64,000 bases of DNA from UBA2093 sp044340485 (GTDB lineage Bacteria > Actinomycetota > Acidimicrobiia > Acidimicrobiales > Ilumatobacteraceae), in NCBI GenBank assembly GCA_044340485.1, contig JBIITN010000002.1, positions 42,079 through 106,078 on the forward strand. The letters run 5' to 3'. The translations under genes were made by a program, and so were the position numbers. Of the stretch, positions 8,133 to 16,396 are shown piece by piece; positions within the stretch are counted from its first letter, which is position 1; the number at the start of each line of letters is the position of its first letter. The notes beneath the pieces were generated by a model. That model made no database searches. It had not been told where the DNA came from and saw only the letters and a list, made by a program, of their open reading frames with translations.

Positions 8133-8699
8133 ATGAAAAACAAAAAAGTACAGCGTTTTGCAATTGCAGGACTCACTCTTGCAACATTCGGTTTGGCTGC
8201 GTGCGGAGATGACGATACTTCGTCATTAGACACAACCGAATCGTCGGAAGAAGTCACCGAACTCGTCATTGAAGGTCAATGGGCACGCACAAGTCCCGCA
8301 GCAACCACTGCCGGAGCTGCCTACGTAACCATCACTTCACCTATAGACGATGTGCTCATGGGTGCTTCTGTTGATGCATCCATCGCGGAATCAGTTGAAC
8401 TGCACGAAATGGTGATGGCATCTGACGACATGATGATGGGGAACGATGACATGGATCACTCGTCGATGTCCGGCGATGACATGAACGGTGATATGGACGG
8501 TGAAATGAAGATGCAACAAGTAATGGAAATTGCACTTCCTGCAGGAACAGCAGTGGAATTAAAGCCAGGTGGGTACCACATCATGTTCATTGGTTTGGTG
8601 AATCCATTGAAGACTGGCGACACACTTCAATTGACACTGAAGTTCCAAAAAGCGGGGGACGTTGTTGTAGCAGTACCAGTGCAAGAAGACGCTCCCTGA
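8133..8699 (+). CDS. PCu(A)C-family copper chaperone lipoprotein with Met-rich insert
   Basis: This 188-residue lipoprotein (lipobox LAAC) has a PCuAC domain. Its first copper ligands lie in LHEM (His91), and the C-terminal part carries PGGYHIMFIGL (His149), the conserved H-x-M of the family. Between them, residues ~93-130 form an Asp/Met-rich stretch with twelve methionines, far richer than the canonical loop. In-frame starts exist upstream at 8118 and earlier. I choose 8133 because AAAGGA precedes it at proper spacing and a signal peptide begins there. PCuAC passes Cu(I) to SCO/CuA. The gene is followed one base later by the cupredoxin-like gene. Confidence 0.9.
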   Translation: MKNKKVQRFAIAGLTLATFGLAACGDDDTSSLDTTESSEEVTELVIEGQWARTSPAATTAGAAYVTITSPIDDVLMGASVDASIAESVELHEMVMASDDMMMGNDDMDHSSMSGDDMNGDMDGEMKMQQVMEIALPAGTAVELKPGGYHIMFIGLVNPLKTGDTLQLTLKFQKAGDVVVAVPVQEDAP

Positions 8700-8700
8700 T

Positions 8701-9084
8701 ATGACGAAACGTCCGATGTCTGGATGGGAAAAGACAATCATTGCTGCGATTGCATCAATGATTGTTGTGGTGGCGGGTGTTATCGGCTTTGCCATCACCC
8801 GTTCGGACTCGGACACTTCTCAGTTGTACTCGTACATCATTGAAGACGGCACGAAAGAATTGCTTGATCAAGGTGAAGTGCCGTCTAATCAACCTCCCAC
8901 TGATCTCGATCTGAAAGTGGGAGACACGCTTGAAGTGATCAACCGCGACTCGGCGGTGCACTCATACAGTTTCATCACGGTGCGCCCGGGCGAGACAGGC
9001 CGATACACCTTTAAAACACCTGGAACATACGTTGGTGCCTGCACCATTGGTGCACACACTTCTGTGACGATCACGGTCACGTAA
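8701..9084 (+). CDS. Membrane-anchored cupredoxin-like protein
   Basis: A 127-residue protein with one N-terminal membrane span (residues ~12-34) and an extracytoplasmic beta-sandwich domain. It contains LKVGDTLEVINRDSAVHSY and a C-terminal TPGTYVGACTIGAH segment. His, Cys and His stand where a type-1 copper site would have them, but no methionine follows the second His, so any copper site has an altered axial ligand. It sits between PCuAC and TlpA genes, separated by one and six bases. A role in copper transfer or electron transfer is inferred from this context. Confidence 0.75.
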   Translation: MTKRPMSGWEKTIIAAIASMIVVVAGVIGFAITRSDSDTSQLYSYIIEDGTKELLDQGEVPSNQPPTDLDLKVGDTLEVINRDSAVHSYSFITVRPGETGRYTFKTPGTYVGACTIGAHTSVTITVT

Positions 9085-9090
9085 CGACAC

Positions 9091-9579
9091 ATGCCTTTTC
9101 GTTACCTGTTATACCCAGCAATTGCGCTTGCTGCGGTGCTCGCTTCGTGTTCATCTGGCTCGTCATCCAACTACGACGAGTGGCCTAGTACCGATGTCAT
9201 TGAAGTATCAACAAACACTCCCTCAAACACGTCGTCAATTACTGGTGACAAGGTCACCATTATCAATCTGTGGGCGCTGTGGTGCGCGCCATGTCGTGAA
9301 GAACTTCCGCGACTACAAGAGGTATCAACAACCAACGCAGGCAAGTTGGATGTGGTGGGCATCAACATCGGCGACGACTTCGACAAAACCGCCTCCTACA
9401 TCGACGACGCGGGTCTCACGTTCCCGATGTACTGGGACGAGACTGGTGATCTATTGACAGCGCTCAAAATTCCTTCTGTTCCAGCGACCCTTGCGGTCGA
9501 CGAAAACGGCAAGATCATCTGGTCGCATCTGGGTGCGCTCAGCCAATCCGAACTAAACGCAAAGGTGAACGAACGTTGA
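9091..9579 (+). CDS. TlpA/ResA-like thioredoxin-fold lipoprotein
   Basis: A 162-residue exported lipoprotein (lipobox LASC near residue 20) with a thioredoxin domain. The redox motif W-C-A-P-C lies in NLWALWCAPCREELP, and the cis-proline is in PSVPATLAVD. TlpA/ResA proteins reduce cysteines outside the membrane, either the CuA ligands of cytochrome oxidase or apocytochrome c. The position after sco, PCuAC and a cupredoxin-like gene supports a CuA-assembly role, with TlpA keeping Sco or the oxidase subunit reduced. Last gene of the cluster. Confidence 0.9.
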   Translation: MPFRYLLYPAIALAAVLASCSSGSSSNYDEWPSTDVIEVSTNTPSNTSSITGDKVTIINLWALWCAPCREELPRLQEVSTTNAGKLDVVGINIGDDFDKTASYIDDAGLTFPMYWDETGDLLTALKIPSVPATLAVDENGKIIWSHLGALSQSELNAKVNER

Positions 9580-9636
9580 ACACCTCATCGCGAGTATCCA
9601 CCACTTCAATTCATATTCTTGACACGATGTGTAACC

Positions 9637-10248
9637 GTGTCGGACATCAGCGAAAGCGTCATCCAATCACTCGCTGACATCTCCGATTCTTTGCAGTGGA
9701 AACCTGTGACCATGCCGGGACTACCTGTGCCGTGGCTGGGCGTTCATGTTCCAGAGATCAACACTCATGGTCGCCCCTGGGTATGGGAAGTTGTTACTCC
9801 CGCTCAATACACAAGCTCAGAACGTTTGCACGATGACCCGATGGTTTTATGCATTGAACACGACACCGTCATTGTCACTATGCACAATCGTGATGTGCCC
9901 GCATCGTCAGTACGCATGCAAGTATCAGTAAGTCGCGTTCCCGATGAACTTGAAACACATTGTCCACTCGAGCGCAGTAACAAGTGGTCAGTCACGATGG
10001 CAACAGGATGGTCTGCTAACGCCGTTGGCCGCGCGGCTCAGGACTGGATCGAAGGCAACACCGACAGCCTCGCGCGCATCGACATCACCGAACCCGTTCT
10101 GCGCCCCGACATTCGTTATCAGTTGTCCCCTGATATTGATGTGGAGTCGGCAGCGTTTGACTCACTCCTTACACTGTCTTTACATGATGCTGGCATTGTG
10201 TCTTCCACGCTCTCCAGCATCCACGATGCGCTGGCAACATATCGCTGA
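9637..10248 (+). CDS. Unrecognised protein, first of an unassigned gene pair
   Basis: I do not recognise this protein (about 203 residues from GTG 9637, or 209 from TTG 9619). It lacks a signal peptide and membrane spans. It contains a beta-rich middle (PWVWEVVTPAQY, VLCIEHDTVIVTMHN) and a C-terminal helical part. GTG 9637 gives a natural N-terminus (SDISESVIQSL), but neither start has a clear ribosome site. A different frame stays open past its stop to 10303 and ends exactly at the next gene's start, so the C-terminus may be altered by a frameshift. Probably functions with the following gene. Confidence 0.55.
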   Translation: MSDISESVIQSLADISDSLQWKPVTMPGLPVPWLGVHVPEINTHGRPWVWEVVTPAQYTSSERLHDDPMVLCIEHDTVIVTMHNRDVPASSVRMQVSVSRVPDELETHCPLERSNKWSVTMATGWSANAVGRAAQDWIEGNTDSLARIDITEPVLRPDIRYQLSPDIDVESAAFDSLLTLSLHDAGIVSSTLSSIHDALATYR

Positions 10249-10302
10249 TCGTGCACAAACACATCGAAACATCGTGGTCCAACGCGTGCGAGGTGACCTG
10301 TA

Positions 10303-11784
10303 GTGCAGACCACCTACGCTGTCTCACTCATTGCACCTGACTGCACGGAAACAGACCGCATTACTGCCGTCGATGTCTGGTCTGATTGGCTTGCTGAGAA
10401 TTATCGAACTGATTCACGTCCACCAGGTCTGAGTGTGCGTGTTCGCGAACGAAGTGATGACCCTGTTTTTCGTATCACTGTTACCAAAGCAGAAACTGAC
10501 GTCACCAATGTTTTAACGGCCACGATTGCAACAATCAATGGCAATTTGCTCTTTGACGTGCGCAACGTGACTTTTCCAACAACTAGCAAAGTTGCACCAA
10601 CTAAACCAGCGATTCCTCAACGTTCCGTGATCGACACAGTTCGCAAGACTCTCTCGCGCATAATTGTCGAAGATGCAAATGTCCGAGTAAGTGACATAGC
10701 ACGCCAACTGACCACCGAAATTGAGGGCCAAGAAGTTGGCGCGTTTGTTCGTGATGCTCCCAGCCGCCGATTACCTGTAGTTATTGAAGTTCACGACTTC
10801 GAACGTGGGACACGGCCACTATTCGGTACAACTCTTGGTCCTTTAGTCGGCCTCGTTCATCTTGTGTCCGTCAATGATCCGGCCGCGCTCAAAGGTTTTT
10901 CCGACCTGAGTGGCATCTCGCTTGTTACGCCTGGCTCCATTCACATTTGCTGGGCTGGCGCCACAGAGCCCCATCGATACGACATACCAGTGCCACAAGT
11001 GTCTCGACTTGCAGTCTTTGAATCAATCATCGAGACAGTTGTGTCCTCATCTGCTCTGTCATTGCCGCTCCCGCGCCTACCTTCTCCGCCACGAGATGAG
11101 CTCCCCGCTGAAACCTATTCACCCCAACACATCACGTCCTCTTCCACCGGCTACTCAGAAGAAGAGTGGATCGATGCTCTTGATGACTCAGAACAACGCG
11201 TGGAACAACTCGAATCACGCGTGATGGAGTTAGAGGCTTCCTTAACGAGTGCAGATCTCATCATTGACAGACAAAACAAACTAAAGGACCATCTCATTGC
11301 TGAGAAGACGGCGCTTGAGATTCAACTGTCACAAAGCACTGCAGATACCAACATAAAGTCGGTTAAGCAAGCAATTGATTTTGCGCGTCTTCATTCATCA
11401 TTTCTCTACTTCCATGACCGCGCAATTGAGTCTGGCTATGCGCTTCAAACGGCTGATCCAATGGCCGTAGTCAGGGCACTCGCAGCTCTCGACCGAGTCG
11501 CACACAAGTGGCTCGTGGGCGACATCGCCAATACAAGCATCGCTGCAACCTGCAAAGCAGAAGGTCTTGATTTTGCCGCCGGCATCTCCGACACTGCCGT
11601 CAATAAATATGGCTCTGACTATCAGATCGAGTGGCGCGGTCAGCCTGTGCTAGCCGAAGCCCATGTTCGCATTGGGGTTGGCTCGCACCATGCGCGTATC
11701 CATGTGTATTTCGATTCCGAGACCCACCAAGTAGTTGTGGCGTATATCGGGCGACACCTTCGTGACAAAGGCAGTGCCAGTTAA
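10303..11784 (+). CDS. Large coiled-coil protein of unknown function, second of an unassigned pair
   Basis: This 493-residue cytosolic protein has three visible parts. A mixed alpha/beta region spans residues 1-250, including PVVIEVHDFERGTRP and GSIHICWAG. A Pro/Ser-rich linker is followed by a coiled coil at about 285-350 (EEWIDALDDSEQRVEQLES onward). The C-terminal domain includes ARIHVYFDSETHQVVVAYI and ends GRHLRDKG. The central region and tail remind me of large actinobacterial proteins found in variable or defence-like loci, but I cannot name a family. Start GTG 10303 has GAGG eleven bases upstream. No catalytic motif can be named. Confidence 0.7.
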   Translation: MQTTYAVSLIAPDCTETDRITAVDVWSDWLAENYRTDSRPPGLSVRVRERSDDPVFRITVTKAETDVTNVLTATIATINGNLLFDVRNVTFPTTSKVAPTKPAIPQRSVIDTVRKTLSRIIVEDANVRVSDIARQLTTEIEGQEVGAFVRDAPSRRLPVVIEVHDFERGTRPLFGTTLGPLVGLVHLVSVNDPAALKGFSDLSGISLVTPGSIHICWAGATEPHRYDIPVPQVSRLAVFESIIETVVSSSALSLPLPRLPSPPRDELPAETYSPQHITSSSTGYSEEEWIDALDDSEQRVEQLESRVMELEASLTSADLIIDRQNKLKDHLIAEKTALEIQLSQSTADTNIKSVKQAIDFARLHSSFLYFHDRAIESGYALQTADPMAVVRALAALDRVAHKWLVGDIANTSIAATCKAEGLDFAAGISDTAVNKYGSDYQIEWRGQPVLAEAHVRIGVGSHHARIHVYFDSETHQVVVAYIGRHLRDKGSAS

Positions 11785-11804
11785 ACCTCTACGCTTGTCG
11801 AAGC

Positions 11805-12980
11805 ATGTGGCTCAAACACCCCGTCACCAAAACCATCGCACTTTTTTTGGTGATCTTTTCCTTAATGGTCGGGGTCTCGGTTGCGAAATACATCGTTGAC
11901 CATCCTGGTGATTCCATTCAGCAAAATGTCGCGGCATGGGCTCGCAACAACGATCTCGGTGCAATCGTTGATCGCTTAGAGGAAGTAATGAAGGGTGATC
12001 CTCCTTCAACAGAAGCAGCTGACGAACTCGCACTTGCTGTAGAAGACGATGTCGACGAGCCAGCCCCATCAACCACAACACCATCAAACACTTCCACCAC
12101 TGTTGTGCCCGATCCTTCGAATGGTGTCATTAACGACACCGGACGACCAGCGCCAATTGCACCGGTGGTCACTCCGGCATTAGATGGCGAAGGCAAGTGG
12201 GTGAAATTTTCTGAACTCGGTGGTTCCCCCATTTCATACGCCACGTCATTTCGCCCATTCGCCGACTTTGCATCTGTTCTTGCAACAGCAATGGTGATTG
12301 ATCAATCACGTCTCACTGCTGGTCTTTTCAATGGCAACGAACTACCGGGAGGGCAATGGAACAACGGTGACCGTGTGATGAAAGAGGCACTGCCATCACT
12401 GGTGCTTGCATTTAATGGCGGCTTTCGTTTTGAGCATTACCAAGGTGGGTACTACACCGAAGGCAAGATGCTGCGGGAATTACGCGATAACGAAGCAACA
12501 TTGGCTATTGACAAAAATGGTCGCGCCACAGTCGGAGTATTCGGCCGCGACATTTTCAATGACGGTACGTGGAAGACATTGCGACAAAATCTTCCGCCCA
12601 TCATCATGGACGGCCAAATCACACTTGACCAGTTCCGCAATACCTACTGGGGCGACGACTTTGGCAAAGTGATTTACACCATTCGTTCAGGAGCCTGCTT
12701 ACGCTTCGATGGTCGATTGTTGTTTGCAGTTGCAGGTGATGTGGATATCGACATGTTCGCTGAAGTGATGAAAATGCTCGGCTGTAAAACCGCGATGCAA
12801 CTAGACATCAACGGCACATGGCCACAAGGCGCAAAATACAGCGGATTTGGCACCACTAGCCGCAACGGTGAGGTGCTTGATCGCCGTATGAAAAATGCCA
12901 ATCGCTATGTGAGCAAGTCATCAAAAGACTTCTTTGCGTTTTTTGATACCGCAACCCTTCCTCCAGGCGTTGTACAGTAA
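11805..12980 (+). CDS. Membrane-anchored phosphodiester glycosidase (NAGPA) domain protein
   Basis: This 391-residue protein has an N-terminal membrane anchor (residues ~8-28), a Pro/Thr-rich extracellular linker to about 125 and a C-terminal domain typical of NAGPA proteins. The domain includes LVLAFNGGFR, a glycine-rich GGYYTEGKML, RSGACLRFDGRLLFAVAGDV and TAMQLDINGTWP. Bacterial members occur in cell-wall or exopolysaccharide contexts, and the domain is expected to cleave sugar phosphodiesters outside the cell. TACGCT nine bases upstream may be a -10. It precedes a LapA-like gene by six bases. Confidence 0.82.
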   Translation: MWLKHPVTKTIALFLVIFSLMVGVSVAKYIVDHPGDSIQQNVAAWARNNDLGAIVDRLEEVMKGDPPSTEAADELALAVEDDVDEPAPSTTTPSNTSTTVVPDPSNGVINDTGRPAPIAPVVTPALDGEGKWVKFSELGGSPISYATSFRPFADFASVLATAMVIDQSRLTAGLFNGNELPGGQWNNGDRVMKEALPSLVLAFNGGFRFEHYQGGYYTEGKMLRELRDNEATLAIDKNGRATVGVFGRDIFNDGTWKTLRQNLPPIIMDGQITLDQFRNTYWGDDFGKVIYTIRSGACLRFDGRLLFAVAGDVDIDMFAEVMKMLGCKTAMQLDINGTWPQGAKYSGFGTTSRNGEVLDRRMKNANRYVSKSSKDFFAFFDTATLPPGVVQ

Positions 12981-12986
12981 GCCAAC

Positions 12987-13247
12987 ATGGCCGACGATCT
13001 CACCAAAGAAACCAAAGACACCGGACCAAACCTTGCAACCATTGGTGCCGCTATTGCAGTGGTCGTGTTGATTTTATTTGTCATCGCTAATTCAAAAAAG
13101 ACTGAGGTTAATTTCCTCATCTTTCGAGCCGACAATGTGTCGGTGTGGTGGGTCATTGTTCTTACGGCAGTGATCACTCTGATTGGTGAGCGACTCGCTG
13201 GTTTTGCATGGCGACGTCACCGCACAAATAGGAACAAGCAAAAATAA
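12987..13247 (+). CDS. LapA/DUF1049-like small membrane protein
   Basis: An 86-residue protein with two transmembrane helices (residues ~18-36 and ~50-68). The region between them (ANSKKTEVNFLIFRADNVSVW) matches the LapA/DUF1049 pattern of N-x-x-x-V-x-x-x-F, and the tail is basic (RRHRTNRNKQK). In other bacteria LapA helps assemble envelope lipids; its actinobacterial role is unclear. TACAGT ends eight bases before the ATG and overlaps the upstream stop, so it could have its own leaderless promoter. Confidence 0.75.
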   Translation: MADDLTKETKDTGPNLATIGAAIAVVVLILFVIANSKKTEVNFLIFRADNVSVWWVIVLTAVITLIGERLAGFAWRRHRTNRNKQK

Positions 13248-13254
13248 CTTGTAA

Positions 13255-14238
13255 TTAGGCGTGATGAACGCCTGGCACTAACTGATATGTCGCAAGCAAG
13301 CGCGGCTCACTGTGATCGGACGTGACAACTACCCCGTCGTCATGAAGTTTTCGCAAATGCGACCACACACTTCGGCGAGCTGGTTTGTGCAACGGTTGTG
13401 GCACATCTACATACAACACTTCGACAATGTCATGGATGGTGCATGGTCCCAATTCTAATTGTCGAATGATTTGACGTTCCCGTTCGTAGCGATGCTCAGC
13501 GTATGCAAGAAGAAACGGTTGAGGATTAGTTACTGGCCCACCATGAGTTGGCCACAAAATTTCGTCATTTCGATGAATAACTTTTTGTAATGACGCCATG
13601 TAGTCGCTCATGTCGCCATCTGGAGGCGACACGACAGTAGTGCTCCATCCCATGATGTGATCACCAGTAAACAATGCGCTTTCCTCGGCGAACGCGACGC
13701 ACATGTGATTTGACGTGTGTCCTGGCGTCGTCACAGCAGTCAGCGAAAACTCCTGAGTGGCGATGAAAGTTTCATTATCAAGCACTGTGATATCCGGAAC
13801 AAAGTCTGTGTCAATTGTTTCCTTATGCTCGTCATCGTTATCGCTTGATTCGGATGCAGACGGTGGATCGAGATGTGAGTCATCTTCATAGACATACTCG
13901 AGGTGTTGCGCATGCGGACCAATTGCAAAACGAGGGGCTCCTGAAAATTCTGCCAACCACGCCGATAATGGCGAATGATCTGCATGACAATGTGTGACTG
14001 CAATTCCCACGACCCGTCGACCATCCAACGCCTTCTCCAATGCGTCACGATGCGAATCAATCTGTGGACCCGGGTCAATGACCACAACATCTTTTGTTCC
14101 TACGATGTACGTACCAGTTCCGTGGTATGTGAACTTTGAAGGATTATTTGCAATCACCCGTTGAATAAGCGGTGACACTTGCTGCACTGTGGCATAGGGA
14201 GCATCATCAATTCGCGCAACAAACGGAATACCACTCAC
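13255..14238 (-). CDS. MBL-fold metallo-hydrolase (LACTB2-like)
   Basis: This 327-residue protein has the metallo-beta-lactamase metal site H-x-H-x-D-H in THCHADHS, preceded by DVVVIDPGPQ. Further ligands follow in TPGHTSNH and the FTGDHIMGW aspartate. The C-terminal part, with YERERQIIRQLE and a winged-helix-like segment, matches the LACTB2/beta-lactamase-like class (ribonuclease or thioester hydrolase activities are known in the wider family). Its start overlaps the AI-2E-family gene by four bases (ATGA, 14235-14238), so the two are co-translated. The substrate is not evident. Confidence 0.88.
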   Translation of the reverse strand: MSGIPFVARIDDAPYATVQQVSPLIQRVIANNPSKFTYHGTGTYIVGTKDVVVIDPGPQIDSHRDALEKALDGRRVVGIAVTHCHADHSPLSAWLAEFSGAPRFAIGPHAQHLEYVYEDDSHLDPPSASESSDNDDEHKETIDTDFVPDITVLDNETFIATQEFSLTAVTTPGHTSNHMCVAFAEESALFTGDHIMGWSTTVVSPPDGDMSDYMASLQKVIHRNDEILWPTHGGPVTNPQPFLLAYAEHRYERERQIIRQLELGPCTIHDIVEVLYVDVPQPLHKPARRSVWSHLRKLHDDGVVVTSDHSEPRLLATYQLVPGVHHA

Positions 14239-15428
14239 GTGACATCATTTCCATGATTTTCATGTGAGCCATTACGCCCAAAACGTGATCGACGTTCTTT
14301 GCGCAACTTTGGTTCTGCGCCCTCGGTCAACGGATTTTCGATAACTATGTGTCGTGTTCCACTGCTACTCACCAATGCCTGTGCCATCGCAGCGGCTGGT
14401 AACGCAAGAATTGCCCCGACAGGTCCCATCACCGCAGCCCCTGCGAGTGCGGCGCCAAACGCAAGAGCCGGGTGAAGCTCGAGAGTTCGTGCGGTAATAC
14501 GCGGAGCAAACAAATAGTTCTCTACTTGTTGATACACCACAATGAAACCAACCACAATCAAGGCTTTCAATGGCGATTCAATGAATGTCAACAACACCGG
14601 CAAGATACCTGCCAGGTACGTACCGATGACGGGCAAGAACTGCGACACCAAGCCGACCCACACAGCTGATGCGATCGGTGCCGGTGCCCCAATCGCTTGA
14701 AATGCGATCCAGTGAAAAAATGCTGACAAGCCTGCAAGCAATGCACGTGAATACAAGTACCCACCCGTTTTGGTAATTGCCAAGTCCCATGTGTCAAGAA
14801 CACGTAACTGTTTGTCGGGCGCCAAACGACTACAGATAGCGCGACGCATACGTGGCCCGTCGGCAACTAAATAGTACGAGAACAAAAAGACAGACAGCGC
14901 TTGCAGCAGTCCGTTAAGAGCGGTGAGGGATAACGAAAACACTCTGTCTTGTTGTGAATCAATGAACCGCTGTACCGCGCCATCAGGATTACTGATTTCA
15001 GCGTTTACTTCAGCCGGATCAATGTTGGTGTTGAATGTGTCATTAATGAATTCAACGGTGTCGTTCACATACTTTTCACTGTTTTGAGCAAGGTCCGCAA
15101 TCTGACCTGCAATCAACGTACCGACAGCTCCCAAAAACACCAGCGTGAGGACAACGACAGAAAACAAAATTCCGGCCGTTGCTTTGCGTCGGCCCCATCC
15201 ACGACGAACTAACCGATTAACACCTGGCTCAACAGCTAACGCGATGAACAGCGAGATGAGCAAAAGAATGAGGAACGACCCGAGCCTGTCGAAGACATGA
15301 CGGAACGACAATGTGGCCAAATAGATCAACCAGAAAAAGATGATTGCCCGCGGCACCCAGCGGGGCATGCGCCGATCGTCTCTCTGGTTATTTGACGGCT
15401 CAGAAGACGCCGGGGTGGTGTCAGTCAC
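14235..15428 (-). CDS. AI-2E family (UPF0118/PerM-like) transporter
   Basis: This 397-residue protein has eight hydrophobic segments and the long extracytoplasmic helical insert after the second pair, including the YVNDTVEFINDTFN region, typical of the AI-2E/PerM family. The C-terminal half has VGFIVVYQQVENYLFAPRI, the family's best-conserved stretch. Members export small molecules or act as ion antiporters; autoinducer export holds for only a few. GTG start; TAGCCT (15436-15441) seven bases upstream suggests a leaderless message shared with the MBL hydrolase. Confidence 0.9.
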   Translation of the reverse strand: MTDTTPASSEPSNNQRDDRRMPRWVPRAIIFFWLIYLATLSFRHVFDRLGSFLILLLISLFIALAVEPGVNRLVRRGWGRRKATAGILFSVVVLTLVFLGAVGTLIAGQIADLAQNSEKYVNDTVEFINDTFNTNIDPAEVNAEISNPDGAVQRFIDSQQDRVFSLSLTALNGLLQALSVFLFSYYLVADGPRMRRAICSRLAPDKQLRVLDTWDLAITKTGGYLYSRALLAGLSAFFHWIAFQAIGAPAPIASAVWVGLVSQFLPVIGTYLAGILPVLLTFIESPLKALIVVGFIVVYQQVENYLFAPRITARTLELHPALAFGAALAGAAVMGPVGAILALPAAAMAQALVSSSGTRHIVIENPLTEGAEPKLRKERRSRFGRNGSHENHGNDVT

Positions 15429-15435
15429 AGAGGTC

Positions 15436-15441
15436 AGGCTA
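15436..15441 (-). promoter_or_regulatory. Candidate leaderless -10 (TAGCCT) for AI-2E/MBL operon
   Basis: TAGCCT on the minus strand ends seven bases before GTG 15428. The same hexamer precedes the polyprenyl synthase gene. Confidence 0.4.
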
Positions 15442-15502
15442 CTGCCACGGAAATCAGAGACAGCGCGTAGGTGTTGGCCTCATTTCTTGGCACGATGTTC
15501 CC

Positions 15503-16396
15503 ATGGCTACGTCCCTTAATGCCCTTGTTCCCAATCTTGAGAACGTACGTATGGCCTTAGCCGCCACTCTTCGTGAACGAATCATTGGTGACAATGCCGA
15601 GGAAAAGTCACGCACCATCATGCTGGCCGAGGGACCGCGCTGGTTCGATGAAGACCGTCCAATAAGGCGAGTCCATAGCGATGCCTCAATGTTCATTGGA
15701 GGCATCCGTGCGTTATTACTGCAATCGTTGCACCCACTCGCGATGGCAGGTGTTGCACAACACTCCGACTTTCGTAGCGACCCATGGGGACGCCTGCAAC
15801 GCACCGCAGACTTCTTGGCGATTACCACTTTTGGCACCGCAGATATGGCCGACAACATCATCGAACGCATTCACGCCGTGCATGAAACCGTAAAGGGCAC
15901 TACACGCGATGGCATTGCTTATGAAGCAAATGATCCACACCTATTGCGATGGGTACATGTTGCCGAAGTCGATAGTTTCCTCACGACGTATCAAACATTT
16001 GCCGAGACACCGTTGTCTGCCAAAGATGCAGATGGCTACGTGGAAGACATGGCTGTTGTTGCGCGCAAGATGGGCATTCCTGCTCCTCCCACCTCGGTGA
16101 AAGGTTTACGCGATCAACTGAACTCTTATCAACGTGAACTGCGCAGCACTCCAGAGTCACGCGATGCTGCAAAGTATTTGCTCATTGAGCCGCCACTCGA
16201 TGCCAAAGGAAAAGTTGCGTATGCGACTCTGTGTGCTGCAGCCATCTCAACATTGCCCGTGTGGGCTCGTAAAGATCTTCGACTTCCGTGGCTTCCACTT
16301 ACAGAGCGTTTGGCGTTCCGTCCGCTTGGTACGGCCGCCACCAAAATTCTGCGCTGGGCAACTAGTGCAGAAACAGATGTGGTGCGTTACCGCTGA
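15503..16396 (+). CDS. MpaB/DUF2236-type oxygenase family protein
   Basis: A 297-residue helical protein with the DUF2236 pattern: LLLQSLHPLAMAGVAQHSDF, GRLQRTADFLAITTFG, IHAVHETVKGTTRDGIAY, and NDPHLLRWVHVAE. The conserved histidines would coordinate a b-type heme, as in latex-clearing protein, the best-known relative. The fungal namesake MpaB cleaves a terpenoid chain. The open frame extends further upstream into the AI-2E gene, but ATG 15503 gives the natural family N-terminus. Its stop codon directly abuts that of the convergent cyclophilin gene, with no spacer. Substrate unknown. Confidence 0.85.
   Translation: MATSLNALVPNLENVRMALAATLRERIIGDNAEEKSRTIMLAEGPRWFDEDRPIRRVHSDASMFIGGIRALLLQSLHPLAMAGVAQHSDFRSDPWGRLQRTADFLAITTFGTADMADNIIERIHAVHETVKGTTRDGIAYEANDPHLLRWVHVAEVDSFLTTYQTFAETPLSAKDADGYVEDMAVVARKMGIPAPPTSVKGLRDQLNSYQRELRSTPESRDAAKYLLIEPPLDAKGKVAYATLCAAAISTLPVWARKDLRLPWLPLTERLAFRPLGTAATKILRWATSAETDVVRYR

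Noticed and set aside
9944..10303. Second frame over the end of the first unassigned gene
   Set aside because: As an independent gene it is implausible because the main frame is coding there. It is kept only as a possible sign of a frameshift.
15344..15502. Upstream extension of the MpaB-like gene
   Set aside because: It runs antisense into the AI-2E gene. The family N-terminus begins at ATG 15503.
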